From positions 62,001 through 126,000 of the forward strand of contig WGMT01000069.1 of NCBI GenBank assembly GCA_016124945.1: a stretch of 64,000 nt of DNA, given 5' to 3'. The first letter of the stretch is position 1; the number at the start of each line of letters is the position of its first letter. The DNA comes from a bacterium. Its GTDB lineage: Bacteria; Chloroflexota; Anaerolineae; Caldilineales; Caldilineaceae. Made by a program: the position numbers and the translations under genes. The notes beneath the pieces are model-generated. The model ran no database searches. It saw only the letters and a list, made by a program, of their open reading frames with translations, and had not been told where the DNA came from. Shown piece after piece: positions 1-11,519 of this stretch.

Positions 1-1004
1 CCTGCGTTGACCAAGGCGTTGCGCACTTTGTTGGTGTAATCAAAGCCGTGCCACGAGAGCGAGTAATGATGGCTGGCGGCAGCGTCGAAAAAGCCGTTGT
101 ACTCAGCCGCCATCGGGTCGGCGCGCAGTGCATCCACAAGATCATAGAGCCATTGACCGTTGGCGAAGTGGGCCAATCCACCCCACATCACGGTGGCAGC
201 GGGATCGTGGAGTTTGATCACCAGGTAGGCCACTTTGAGCAGGCGCGCATATTCCTGGGGCGTGCCCGACCAAAAGTGACAGAGATCCGGCTCGTTCCAG
301 ATCTCCCAGTGGCGCACGTTGACGCCGATTACGCCGCCAGGACGGTATCGCTGTACAGCCTGTTCCACGAATCGCGCCCAGTAGTTGTCTGGATTGGCTA
401 CCTTGCCTGGGCCAGGGATGTCGCTGCCGTCGCTGAAAATGGGATTGTAAAGGCCTGACGGCGCGGGTGGTCCTTGGGTGCGGTCGCAGGTGGATTGGCT
501 GTTGACGTTGCCGGCGTAGCGCACAAAGCTGCCGCCGATGGTCGGCATTGAGGCGGTGGGTGCGCTACGGGCGTAATGTCCCGGCGTGCCGAGAAGGATG
601 GCCAGAGTGGGCAACCCGGCTGCTTCGTTGGCTTGAAGGACATTGTCCTGCGCGGCCCAGTTGAAGTTGCCGTAGCTTGTCTCAATCCGATCCCAGTAAA
701 TGGGGAAGCGATCCATCTGCGCGCCACTGTCAATCCCCCGTTGGATGCGTTGTGGTCCGCTGGGGGTTTCGGCCGAATTGATGAAAGCCAACCCAAAGGT
801 GGGTTCATCACTGTTGGGGGCGGGGATGGTTGAACCGGAGGCGCCGTCTATCTCTTGCGCCAGGATGGCTGAAGCACCGTTTTGCTGTGAGTGGGCAAAG
901 TTGAACAACAGCGTGGTCAACAAAGTCAGCATACAGAGACGAGTACAGCCTGCCTGTATGCGCCGCAGATGGGGCGTCCATGTCGTTTTCGCTTGTGCGT
1001 CCAT
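1..1004 (-). CDS. Secreted glycoside hydrolase-like TIM-barrel protein (GH39/GH5-like), C-terminus off the left edge
   Basis: Continuous open frame from ATG at 1004 to the window edge (not in the ORF track because no stop is in the window); signal-peptide-like N-terminus; motif ...VRHWEIWNEPDLCHFWSGTPQEYARLLK... Confidence 0.75.
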   Translation of the reverse strand, partial: MDAQAKTTWTPHLRRIQAGCTRLCMLTLLTTLLFNFAHSQQNGASAILAQEIDGASGSTIPAPNSDEPTFGLAFINSAETPSGPQRIQRGIDSGAQMDRFPIYWDRIETSYGNFNWAAQDNVLQANEAAGLPTLAILLGTPGHYARSAPTASMPTIGGSFVRYAGNVNSQSTCDRTQGPPAPSGLYNPIFSDGSDIPGPGKVANPDNYWARFVEQAVQRYRPGGVIGVNVRHWEIWNEPDLCHFWSGTPQEYARLLKVAYLVIKLHDPAATVMWGGLAHFANGQWLYDLVDALRADPMAAEYNGFFDAAASHHYSLSWHGFDYTNKVRNALVNA

Positions 1005-1454
1005 AATCTCAACTGTTAAGTGAACAGGCTGTGCAGCGGTTCAATACGTGCGGCCATCGCCTGTCATAGCCGGACATGGCACCATTCTAACATGCCGCGA
1101 AGGTCGTGCAAGTGTGAAAGTACGTAGCGGTCTGCAACTACTTTGGCATTCTTGGCCGGCTGATCGATATCAATTTGCCAGTGGGCTTCCTTTACTTTTT
1201 GTGTAAGCCGGTAAAGATCAAGATACGTAAAATTACAGAATCGGTAACGCATTCATTACACATAACAATGTGTTCTTTGTTACAATCCGTTTAGCTGTTG
1301 TGCGTTAACGTGTATGGGGTAGACGTTAATGTCTTGAAAAACTCAGATGTTTCTTAATAACTCAATTTTCTGTCCATAGTGAAAGCCGCAAGCGACCACT
1401 ACCCCACAGCTCGATTCATTTGGTTTTTGTGCGGACGGATATCAAGGACGTCCC

Positions 1455-1661
1455 ATGGCAACAATTGCCCTCGATCCTTTGCTGGTCGCCAAAATTAATG
1501 CACTATTGGCTTCGATGCAAAGTAGAGCAGAGCAGGAGCAGTTTACAACTGAAGATATTTTGGAATTGTTCGAAACCTTTCTGGTTGAACAGGCCCAACG
1601 CCCTCAAGCATCGAAAGAATTTGTGGTACGCCGAACACAGCCTGTAAAAGAACCGATGTAG
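1455..1661 (+). CDS. Small hypothetical protein (68 aa)
   Basis: MATIALDPLLVAKINALLASMQSRAEQEQFTTEDILELFETFLVEQ...; upstream AAGGA; followed by an intrinsic terminator at 1744-1777. Confidence 0.45.
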   Translation: MATIALDPLLVAKINALLASMQSRAEQEQFTTEDILELFETFLVEQAQRPQASKEFVVRRTQPVKEPM

Positions 1662-1743
1662 AGCTGCTGGAAAGGTAGACTTCACAGTCGCCGTCTACAC
1701 GTATACATAGATGGCGTCAATTTAATGATGTTCTTTTTTAGGC

Positions 1744-1777
1744 AGAAAGAGCCGCCCCATTTGAGGCGGCTCTTTCT
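1744..1777. terminator. Intrinsic (bidirectional) terminator
   Basis: Perfect 13-bp stem AGAAAGAGCCGCC / GGCGGCTCTTTCT with 8-nt loop. Confidence 0.8.
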
Positions 1778-1811
1778 ATTTGGGATGCGTCTACGCTCCT
1801 TTCCGGTTTGA

Positions 1812-2831
1812 TTACCAGCGCACTTCGCTTAACTTCACAGGTCGATTCTCTTCCAGCGACATACGCGCCGCGATACCCATGATCACAGGGATCTTGCCGT
1901 CCACGCCGGTGACGGACACCGGCTTGTCTTGAAGGACGGCGTCAACGAACTGCTGGAGTTCGCTGACGTAACTTTCCACATAACGCTGCATGAAGAAATT
2001 GAGCGGCAGATCGCGCCGCACCGATTCAGCAGTACTGACGACGGCGCTGTTCGGATAATTGTTGCCAGTAGACACTGACCCCTTGCTGCCCAGCACCTCC
2101 ACCCGTTGATCGTAGCCATACACGGCCTGGCGGCTGTTGTCGATGACGCCAAACGCGCCGTTCGTAAACTTCAGCGTGATCAGCGCCGTGTCGAAGTCGC
2201 CCGCCTCGCCGATGTCAGGATCAACCAACACGCCCGCCGCCGTGTAGATCTCTTCCACTTCGCAGCCCATGAGGAATCGGGCCATGTCGAAGTCGTGGAT
2301 CGTCATGTCGAGGAAGATGCCACCGGAGTTGCGGACGTACTCCATGGGTGGCGGCGCAGGATCGCGGCTGATGATGTGCATCAGATGCGGTTGGCCGATT
2401 TCGCCGCTGGCAATCGCTTGTCTCACACGGGCATAGTTGGCATCGAAACGGCGGTTAAAGCCGATCTGCAACTTGACCCCGGCTCTTTCCACGGCTTCCA
2501 ATGCTTTGTCAATCACAGGCAAATTGAAATCGATGGGCTTCTCACAAAAGATGTGTTTGCCCGCCGCTGCCGCTTCCTGAATGATCTGCGCATGGGTATG
2601 TGTGGCCGAACAGATCACAACGGCGTCAATAGCAGGGCTTTTGATGATCACCTGGTAATCTGGCACGGCAAACTTGACACGGAAATCATCGGCACACGCC
2701 CGCGCCGCCATTTCGTTCACATCGGCGACGATCAACGCGCGTGCGTTGGGAATGCGAAACGCAATATGCTCGGCGTGCAGGCGACCAATGCGCCCGGCAC
2801 CGATGAGGCCCAGGTTGAGTGGGGTGGACAT
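1812..2831 (-). CDS. iolG: Gfo/Idh/MocA family oxidoreductase, inositol 2-dehydrogenase-like
   Basis: MSTPLNLGLIGAGRIGRLHAEHIAF...; EKPIDFNLP; located in iol cluster. Confidence 0.8.
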   Translation of the reverse strand: MSTPLNLGLIGAGRIGRLHAEHIAFRIPNARALIVADVNEMAARACADDFRVKFAVPDYQVIIKSPAIDAVVICSATHTHAQIIQEAAAAGKHIFCEKPIDFNLPVIDKALEAVERAGVKLQIGFNRRFDANYARVRQAIASGEIGQPHLMHIISRDPAPPPMEYVRNSGGIFLDMTIHDFDMARFLMGCEVEEIYTAAGVLVDPDIGEAGDFDTALITLKFTNGAFGVIDNSRQAVYGYDQRVEVLGSKGSVSTGNNYPNSAVVSTAESVRRDLPLNFFMQRYVESYVSELQQFVDAVLQDKPVSVTGVDGKIPVIMGIAARMSLEENRPVKLSEVRW

Positions 2832-2865
2832 GGGGATATCCTTGTGATGAGTGGACGGACATGCG

Positions 2866-2905
2866 AATGACGACTGACGCCGGGCGACTGACGACGGACG
2901 ACAGT
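2866..2905. repeat. Degenerate heptamer array (GACGACR/GACTGAC family)
   Basis: CGACTGA CGCCGGG CGACTGA CGACGGA CGACAGT in register 7. Confidence 0.6.
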
Positions 2906-2962
2906 TGTTGAGCGTGTGAGCGATCTGGATATGCGTCCTGGGTCTATTGTCCTGCGTCTCCC

Positions 2963-3895
2963 TTACAGCGTAAGTGTACGCAAAAACGCCCGATTGCGCC
3001 CGGCGCTCTCCTTCGGCGCACCCATGCCGGGGAGGACGTCCTGTTCGACGGTGATGAAGCCGGTGTAATCGTGTGCGCGCAACCATTGGGTAACGGCGGC
3101 AAAGTCGACGCAGCCCTGGCCCAGCTCGCAGAAGACGCCATGTCGCACGGCATCGAAGTAACCCCATCCTTGTGCTTTGGCCTGATTGCCCACGTTCGGA
3201 TCAAAATCCTTGTAGTGGACGTACCAGATGCGGTCGGCGAAGCGCTCCAACGCCGCCATCACCGTCTCACAGCCGCCTGCACCAAAGGCGTAATGCCCCG
3301 TATCAAAGACCAAGCCCAACACCGTTGGATCGGTCAATTCGAGGATGCGGGCGATCTCCTCCGGTGTTTCCACGTACCCGGCGCAGTGATGGTGAAAGAC
3401 GGTGCGCAGCCCGCTCGTTTCTTTGACGGCGCGGGCGATGCGTTCCGCTGCTTGCGCATAGTGATTCCATTCCGCGTCGCTGAGCATCAAATCGGGAGTG
3501 ACACGACCGGCATTCGCCACCCGCACCGGATCTGTCCCCGCGTCATCGGCGAGGACGAGGAAGGGCTGCACCGACTGTCCTAGCCGCTGCGCCGTTTCGG
3601 CCAGCAGCTTTGCCGTGCGTACGGCGGCCTCTTCCCCAACGGCGTGCGCGGCTGGATCACGCAACTTTACGCCGACGTAGGCGCCGGTCATTGTCAACCC
3701 ACGCTTGCGATACTCGGCGGCCAGCGCGTCGGGCTCTGTCGGCATAAAGCCCCAGTCGCCCAACTCGCTGCCCGTGTATCCCGTTCCCACCAGCTCATCC
3801 AACATTTGCGTAAAGTGGTAAGAACGGCCTTCTTTTCCTTCAAATTCCAGCGTGCCCCAGGAGCAGGGGGCGTTGCCGACAGAGATTGTGGACAT
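2963..3895 (-). CDS. Sugar phosphate isomerase/epimerase, inosose dehydratase-like (IolE-like)
   Basis: [35 protein letters not shown]...; TIM-barrel AP-endonuclease-2 family look; iol context. Confidence 0.75.
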   Translation of the reverse strand: MSTISVGNAPCSWGTLEFEGKEGRSYHFTQMLDELVGTGYTGSELGDWGFMPTEPDALAAEYRKRGLTMTGAYVGVKLRDPAAHAVGEEAAVRTAKLLAETAQRLGQSVQPFLVLADDAGTDPVRVANAGRVTPDLMLSDAEWNHYAQAAERIARAVKETSGLRTVFHHHCAGYVETPEEIARILELTDPTVLGLVFDTGHYAFGAGGCETVMAALERFADRIWYVHYKDFDPNVGNQAKAQGWGYFDAVRHGVFCELGQGCVDFAAVTQWLRAHDYTGFITVEQDVLPGMGAPKESAGRNRAFLRTLTL

Positions 3896-3919
3896 TATTA
3901 TCGTCCTTTTGTGGGAAGG

Positions 3920-4078
3920 ACGTAGTGCGTGGTGCGTCGTGCGTCGTGCGTGTACAAGTGAAGGAAGTGATTTCTACATTGGTTCGCGTTTTGCCCTCTA
4001 CGAGCATGGTGTTCCCAATGACCTCTCAGTTCGTCGACAGGCACACGCACCACGCACTACGCATCACGCATCACGCCC
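3920..4078. repeat. Inverted pair of heptamer arrays (CGTNGTG / CACNACG)
   Basis: Left arm CGTAGTG CGTGGTG CGTCGTG CGTCGTG CGTGTAC (3921-3955); right arm GCACACG CACCACG CACTACG CATCACG CATCACG (4041-4075). Confidence 0.75.
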
Positions 4079-5204
4079 AATTCTTGTAATAAAACTCACT
4101 ACCCTCATCATTCGTCAACCGCGCCATCACCTCGAACATCCACTCGTCGAGGAAGCTGTCGTGGGCGTCGGTGCGGGGGAAGGGGTTGTCGTAGCCCTCG
4201 GTGAGGGCGCGACCGGTGAAGTTGAGGCCCATCAACGCCAGTTCGGGCACGTCGATATGACGGACGCCCTCACGTTCCATGATCTTCTGGTTGAGGTTGG
4301 CGATGGTCATGCCGCCGGGGATCAAGGGCAGGGCGCGGGTGCGCATCATCGGGTAGAAGATGTCGAGGACGACACGGTCACTGCCGTAGGCGCTGCGCGC
4401 TGCTTCCTGCAAATATTCCTTGGGCAGGTAGAGGCTGGTAGAGTATGCGCCCTGTCGCCCGTACTCACGCAGTGAGGGATCGCGGCTGGCCTTGTCCAAA
4501 CTGCCGCGCCAGTCGGCAAAGACAGACGCTTCCACCGCCACGCCGTTGTCTTCCAGCACTTTGGGGAACGCCACCGCCATCTCGCCCATCACGTAGCGGG
4601 TGATGCCGATTTCCTTCTCGGAAAGTGGCTGCAACTCCCACTGGAAGAGACCGTCGGCGTCGACGTCTCGGATGTAGACGGGCGGCATGCCCGGCAGTAA
4701 GCCCGAAAGCGCCGCCGCCACCGTGTTGACGTAGATCACCCGATCTGCGCCCGCTTCTTTGAGCGCGGCCAGCAGCGCTTCCAGCGGTGCACCTTCCATC
4801 GCCATACCATCGTTGAGCCAGTGGAAGCGTGTGCCCATGCCCGCAGCTTCGGCCCGATCCTGCATGGCTTTGCCCGTCTCGTAGTTGATCGACTTGCTCA
4901 GATCGCGCCCCAACACGGTGACGCTGGCCGCTTTCCCCGCGCCCAGCAGCGCCGAAGCAAACGCGCCGCCCAAACCCGGTCCTGTAGCCCCGGCCAGGAG
5001 AAAGTGATGGCCCTCGATCCAATCAAGATTGTAGCTTCCATTGTTCAGCAGCGCTTCCTGTTGGCTCCAATTCTTCGTCAGCAACGCCTGCGCTTCGTCG
5101 GGGAAGGCAGCGCTCTCCTCCTTGGTGGGGCGCGTAATCGCCGGCGTCCCCTTGCGTACAGGCAGATTCGGATCAGGTTTCCCAAATGGGCTGATGATTG
5201 ACAT
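4071..5204 (-). CDS. FabV/trans-2-enoyl-CoA reductase-like Rossmann-fold oxidoreductase
   Basis: LLAGATGPGLGGAF...RVIYVNTVAAA...LSEKEIGITRYVMGEM...; topology resembles FabV by eye, divergent. Confidence 0.45.
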   Translation of the reverse strand: MSIISPFGKPDPNLPVRKGTPAITRPTKEESAAFPDEAQALLTKNWSQQEALLNNGSYNLDWIEGHHFLLAGATGPGLGGAFASALLGAGKAASVTVLGRDLSKSINYETGKAMQDRAEAAGMGTRFHWLNDGMAMEGAPLEALLAALKEAGADRVIYVNTVAAALSGLLPGMPPVYIRDVDADGLFQWELQPLSEKEIGITRYVMGEMAVAFPKVLEDNGVAVEASVFADWRGSLDKASRDPSLREYGRQGAYSTSLYLPKEYLQEAARSAYGSDRVVLDIFYPMMRTRALPLIPGGMTIANLNQKIMEREGVRHIDVPELALMGLNFTGRALTEGYDNPFPRTDAHDSFLDEWMFEVMARLTNDEGSEFYYKNWA

Positions 5205-5233
5205 GATTGTGATTGTTCCTTGTGTAGTTGATT

Positions 5234-5350
5234 TTTGGTGATTGGTGACTGGTGATTGGTGATTAGGATCGTGTCAACACCGTGATTCACAATTGGGTTG
5301 TCGCTCTGTTTACACGACCCCAATCACCAATCACTTATCACCAATCACCT
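5234..5350. repeat. Inverted pair of heptamer arrays (GTGATTG)
   Basis: GTGATTG GTGACTG GTGATTG GTGATTA GGATCGTGT ... ACACGACCC CAATCAC CAATCAC TTATCAC CAATCAC. Confidence 0.8.
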
Positions 5351-6500
5351 CTTCCCACGCCCCGCTTGCCCATGATTTTTGCATAGCCTGCTGCACTTGG
5401 GCCAATTGGCGGGCGGCTGTGAAACTGGGCTCGCGGGGGACGCCGTCGGCGATGCCTTGCAAAAAGTGATAAGCTTCGATGATTTTGAGATCCTCGTAGC
5501 CCATGCCGATGCCGTCGCCGGGGTTGAAGCGCCCGTGCATCGGGTACTTAGGACCCCCGTAGAGTCGGGTATAGCCGTCGTGGTGGGGCGAGTCGGCGGG
5601 CAGATAGAGGTCGAGTTCGTTCATGCGCTCGAAATTCCAGCGCAGCGCGCCCTGCGTGCCGTTGACCTCGAAGGCCATCTCACACTTCGGCCCGTAGATG
5701 ACGCGACACGCTTCCAATGTCCCCTGTACGCCGTTGGCAAATTCCACGAGCACGCCGGCGTAGTCTTCGTTGGTGACAGCACCTCTGGGATCGCCAGGTT
5801 TGCCCACGGCGAAGTGCGTCCCCTGCGCCGACGGCAGCGGACGCTCTTTGATGAAGGTTTGCCGATTGGCGACAACCCGCTTAATCGGCCCGGCCAGCAT
5901 GTGCGCCATGTCTGTGACGTGGGACATGAGATCGCCCAACACGCCCAATCCCGCCTGTTCTTCCTGGAAGCGCCAGGTGAGCAGACCGTGCGGGTTGCTG
6001 CCATACATCGAGAAGAAGCGCCCACGGTAGTGGGTCAACTCGCCGAGGACGCCGTCTTCGATCAGTTGGCGGGCGTGCTGCACCAGTGGCGCCCAGCGGT
6101 AGTTGAAGCCCACAAACGAGTGGACACCCGCCTCGCGCGCCAGCGCCTCGATCTCTAGCGTCTCCGCGGGCGTGCGGCCTACCGGCTTCTCACAGAAGAC
6201 GTGTTTCCCCGCCGCAGTGACGGCGCGCACCATCTCCAAGTGCAAAAAGTTGGGCGCGGCCACGTTGACCACCTCCACGTCGGGGTGATCCACCACCGCG
6301 CGCCAATCGGTCGTGATTTCGGCGAAGCCCAGCGCTTCCTGCGCCTGCCGCACCCGCGCCGCTACATCGTCGGCGCAGATCACCAGGCGCGGCCGAATCC
6401 CGCTGTCGTAAAACCGATCCGCCACCTGCCGATACGACCGGCTGTGGACCATCCCCATCCATCCCATCCCGATCACGCCGATGCCGGGGGAGAAAGTCAT
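5331..6500 (-). CDS. Gfo/Idh/MocA family oxidoreductase
   Basis: [26 protein letters not shown]...[11 protein letters not shown]; start trimmed from the ORF-track start. Confidence 0.85.
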   Translation of the reverse strand: MTFSPGIGVIGMGWMGMVHSRSYRQVADRFYDSGIRPRLVICADDVAARVRQAQEALGFAEITTDWRAVVDHPDVEVVNVAAPNFLHLEMVRAVTAAGKHVFCEKPVGRTPAETLEIEALAREAGVHSFVGFNYRWAPLVQHARQLIEDGVLGELTHYRGRFFSMYGSNPHGLLTWRFQEEQAGLGVLGDLMSHVTDMAHMLAGPIKRVVANRQTFIKERPLPSAQGTHFAVGKPGDPRGAVTNEDYAGVLVEFANGVQGTLEACRVIYGPKCEMAFEVNGTQGALRWNFERMNELDLYLPADSPHHDGYTRLYGGPKYPMHGRFNPGDGIGMGYEDLKIIEAYHFLQGIADGVPREPSFTAARQLAQVQQAMQKSWASGAWEEVIGDK

Positions 6501-6545
6501 TGTGGCTCCTTGAAGATAAAGATTGACGACGCCGCTGAAGACAGC

Positions 6546-6690
6546 GGGACGACAGACGACGGACGACGGGTTGTCGCCAGGCCCAACCGAACGTGTTATT
6601 GGCAGCAACTCACCAATCAAATTATCACTTGCTCAACGGGATCTGTCGTCTGTCGTCCGTCGTCTGTCGTCCGTCGTCTGTCGTCGTCTC
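6546..6690. repeat. Inverted pair of heptamer arrays (GACGACR / YGTCGTC)
   Basis: GGGACGA CAGACGA CGGACGA CGGG ... CTGTCGT CTGTCGT CCGTCGT CTGTCGT CCGTCGT CTGTCGT. Confidence 0.8.
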
Positions 6691-8169
6691 TTAGAACTGC
6701 CGACTCCACTCCCGCGGCCACCGCTCCACCACCACCTTCGTCTGCGTGTAGAATTCGACGCCGTGACGGGATTGGGCGTGAAGATCGCCGAAGAAACTAG
6801 CGTTCCAGCCGCTGAAGGGGAAGAAGGCCATGGGCGCAGCCACGCCGATGTTGATGCCGATGTTGCCCGCATCCGCGAAGTGACGGAACTGGCGCGCTGT
6901 GGCCCCGTTGCTGGTGAAGATACAGGCCATGTTGCCGAAGGCGCGGTTGTTCACCAGTTCGATGGCGCTGTCGATGTTGTCGGCGTGCATCAGGCTGAGG
7001 ACAGGACCAAAGATCTCCGTCTGCGCGATGTCGCTGCCCGGGTTGACGTCGTCGAGGATGGTGGGGAAGACCCAATTGCCGTTCTCATAGCCGTCCACCT
7101 GTTTTTGGCGTCCATCGACCAGCACCGTCGCGCCTTCCTGCGCGCCCTTTTCAATCAGACCATTGATGCGCGACTGGCTTTCCTGCGTGATCACCGGCCC
7201 CATCTGCACACCTTCGTTAAGGCCATAGCCCACCTTGCGGCTGGTGGCTACGTCTGCCATCATCTCGGTAAAGTTGTTGCGGGCGCTGCCCACCGTAATC
7301 GCCACCGACGCCGCCAGACAGCGTTGACCGGCGCAGCCGAAGGCCGAATCGGCCATGATGCGCGTGGTGGTCTCCATGTCGGCGTCGGGCATAATGACAA
7401 CAGGGTTCTTGGCCCCACCCTGGCACTGGGCGCGCTTGCCGTTGGCCGTGGCGCGGCTGTAGACGTACTTGGCCACCGGTGTGGACCCCACAAAGCTAAT
7501 CGCCTTGACGCCGGGGTGATCGAGCAGGGCGTCGACGGTCTCCTTGCCGCCATTGACCAACTGCACCACGCCCGCGGGGAAGCCCGCCAGTTCGAGCAGT
7601 TCAAACAACTTCTGGCTGCTCATGGAGACTTTTTCACTGGGCTTGAGGATGAAGCTGTTGCCGGTGGCGAGGGCGTAGGGCAGGAACCAGAGCGGGATCA
7701 TGCCGGGGAAATTGAAGGGCGTAATCGCCGCCACCACCCCCAACGGCTGGCGGAACATGTGCTCGTCGATGCCGCGGGCGATGTCCTCGTTGTTGTAGCC
7801 CTGCATGAGGATGGGGATACCGCACGCCACTTCCACGTTTTCGATGCCGCGGCGCATTTCGCCCACGCTCTCGGCGTAGGTCTTGCCGCACTCATTGGTG
7901 ATGATACGCGCGATCTCGTCGAGGTGTTCTTCCAGCAGCATCTTGAACTTGAACATGTGCTGAATGCGATCCACGGCAGGCGTCTCGCTCCATTCCTTGA
8001 AAGCGATCTGCCCGGCCTGCACCGCGGCGTCCACTTCGGCGCCGGGGGAAAGCGGCACCGTGGTCAGCGCCTCTGCTGTGGCGGGGTTGACAATCGTCAT
8101 CGCCTCGCTCGCCGAAGAGCGCGTCCACTGGCCGTTGATGAAGTTAAGAAGTTGGTTGGGTGTGGTCAT
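6691..8169 (-). CDS. mmsA: Methylmalonate-semialdehyde dehydrogenase (acylating) family
   Basis: [35 protein letters not shown]...; ...[14 protein letters not shown]...; start at 8169 preceded by GGAG. Confidence 0.9.
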   Translation of the reverse strand: MTTPNQLLNFINGQWTRSSASEAMTIVNPATAEALTTVPLSPGAEVDAAVQAGQIAFKEWSETPAVDRIQHMFKFKMLLEEHLDEIARIITNECGKTYAESVGEMRRGIENVEVACGIPILMQGYNNEDIARGIDEHMFRQPLGVVAAITPFNFPGMIPLWFLPYALATGNSFILKPSEKVSMSSQKLFELLELAGFPAGVVQLVNGGKETVDALLDHPGVKAISFVGSTPVAKYVYSRATANGKRAQCQGGAKNPVVIMPDADMETTTRIMADSAFGCAGQRCLAASVAITVGSARNNFTEMMADVATSRKVGYGLNEGVQMGPVITQESQSRINGLIEKGAQEGATVLVDGRQKQVDGYENGNWVFPTILDDVNPGSDIAQTEIFGPVLSLMHADNIDSAIELVNNRAFGNMACIFTSNGATARQFRHFADAGNIGINIGVAAPMAFFPFSGWNASFFGDLHAQSRHGVEFYTQTKVVVERWPREWSRQF

Positions 8170-8186
8170 GTTGGTTCTCCTGGAGG

Positions 8187-8290
8187 GGTGATTGGTGATT
8201 AGTGATTGGTGATTGGGATCTCGTCGAGAACGTTTTGCGCCAATTGGCGACCAACGCCTCAACACGATCCCAATCACCAATCACTAATCA

Positions 8291-8294
<4 letters not shown>
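8187..8294. repeat. Inverted pair of heptamer arrays (GTGATTG/GTGATTA)
   Basis: GTGATTG GTGATTA GTGATTG GTGATTG GGATC ... AACACGATCCCAATCACCAATCACTAATCACTA. Confidence 0.8.
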
Positions 8295-10168
<1,874 letters not shown>

Positions 10169-10190
10169 TGGGCGCTCCTTGGTGTGAAGA

Positions 10191-10281
10191 AATGAGTAAG
10201 GAGTAATGAGTAGGGTTGGCGGCGATCCTGCCCAATTGGGAAGCGACTTCGTTAACCCTACTCATTACTCCTTACTCATCC
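10191..10281. repeat. Perfect inverted repeat of heptamer-like arrays
   Basis: ATGAGTAAGGAGTAATGAGTAGGGTT and exact reverse complement AACCCTACTCATTACTCCTTACTCAT, spacer ~36 nt containing CCAATTGG. Confidence 0.85.
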
Positions 10282-11316
10282 ATAAATCTCCGGTCGTGCT
10301 GGAATTTCAATGTCTACCGCCGCCCCACTCTTCGCAGACCGGATACACGCGTCCGCCACGAGCATGGAGACGTAACCATCCCAGGCCGAGGGGCCGCTAG
10401 GCTGCGCGTGGACGATGGAGTTGACCCACTCGCGCACTTCGGCGACGTAGGCGGTGTCGAAGCGTTGCAGCCAGTTGTCTTCGACCCACTGACGGCGGCT
10501 GTTGGATTGGCGAACACCGGCGCTGCACAGTGAATTGGTTTCGGCCATGCCCCGTTCGCCCGTTATCTGCACGTCGACTTCGTAGCCGTAGCCCGAGTCC
10601 ACATTGCAGTCGACCAGACCGAGCGCGCCGTCGGCAAAGTGCAACTGCACAAAGACGAAACGCGCCGTGTCGGGTCGGTCCGCCGCCGCGGGGATGACAC
10701 TGGCGTAGACGCGCACGATCTCCTCGTCCATGAGCCAGCGCGCTGAGTGGATGTCGTGGATCGCCGAGTTGGTGATCACGTCCTCGATGGTGCGGGGTCG
10801 TCCATCGCTCAGCCCGTTGTGCATCCCGCGGAAGACGAGGACGCGTCCCAGTTCGCCGCTGTCGCAGATCCGTTTTACCGCTACGTGCGCCGGATCATAC
10901 TCGCGCATAAAGCCCAGTTGCACAAGCCGCTTGCCGCCCGCCACCTCGGCGTCGATGACCGTACGCGCCTCCGCTGCTGTGGTCGCCAGCGGCTTCTCGC
11001 AGAGGACAGGCTTGCCCGCCGCGATGCAGCGCTTTGCCAGGTCCGCGTGAAAGCGATCCGGCGCGGCGATGAGCACCGCGTCCACGTCGGCGTGAGCGAT
11101 GAGCGCGTTGGCGTCGCTGAAGCGCAGATCCGCTCCGCACTCGTCGCCCACCTTGGCAAGGGTCGTCACGTCCACATCCATCACCGCTGTCACCTTCGCT
11201 GCCGCCACTTCCCGCGCCAAATTGCGGGCGTGGCGTCCGCCCATTCCTCCAACCCCCACCACACCGATCCGAACAGGATTCGTGCTCACAATAGTTTCCT
11301 CGACCGCCTTGGTCAT
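10276..11316 (-). CDS. iolG: Gfo/Idh/MocA family oxidoreductase, inositol dehydrogenase-like
   Basis: [37 protein letters not shown]...[12 protein letters not shown]. Confidence 0.82.
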   Translation of the reverse strand: MTKAVEETIVSTNPVRIGVVGVGGMGGRHARNLAREVAAAKVTAVMDVDVTTLAKVGDECGADLRFSDANALIAHADVDAVLIAAPDRFHADLAKRCIAAGKPVLCEKPLATTAAEARTVIDAEVAGGKRLVQLGFMREYDPAHVAVKRICDSGELGRVLVFRGMHNGLSDGRPRTIEDVITNSAIHDIHSARWLMDEEIVRVYASVIPAAADRPDTARFVFVQLHFADGALGLVDCNVDSGYGYEVDVQITGERGMAETNSLCSAGVRQSNSRRQWVEDNWLQRFDTAYVAEVREWVNSIVHAQPSGPSAWDGYVSMLVADACIRSAKSGAAVDIEIPARPEIYG

Positions 11317-11321
11317 TTGAT

Positions 11322-11507
11322 GATCCACGAAGTCACACGAAGAACCACGAAGGCAGAGAAGAGAAAAAGAAGAGAGAGGGACACGGATTGCGCGGATTTT
11401 CAGGAGATATTGAGCAAAACAACAGGTCTCTTCTCTCTGCTGTCCTGATAATCCTGAAATCCGTGTCCTTCTCTTCTCTCCTTCGTGTGACTTCGTGGAT
11501 CACATTT
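11322..11507. repeat. Long inverted repeat (GATCCACGAAGTCACACGAAG / CTTCGTGTGACTTCGTGGATC)
   Basis: Outer 21-bp perfect arms plus inner ACACGGATT...GATTTTCAGGA / TCCTGATAATCCTGAAATCCGTGT. Confidence 0.8.
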
Positions 11508-11519
11508 TCTCTGCTTTTC

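Noticed and set aside
2106-2870. 254-aa plus-strand ORF
   Set aside because: Antisense to iolG-like CDS; composition typical of a shadow frame in GC-rich DNA.
6523-8202. 559-aa plus-strand ORF
   Set aside because: Antisense to mmsA; no recognisable domains; His/Arg/Val-rich shadow ORF.
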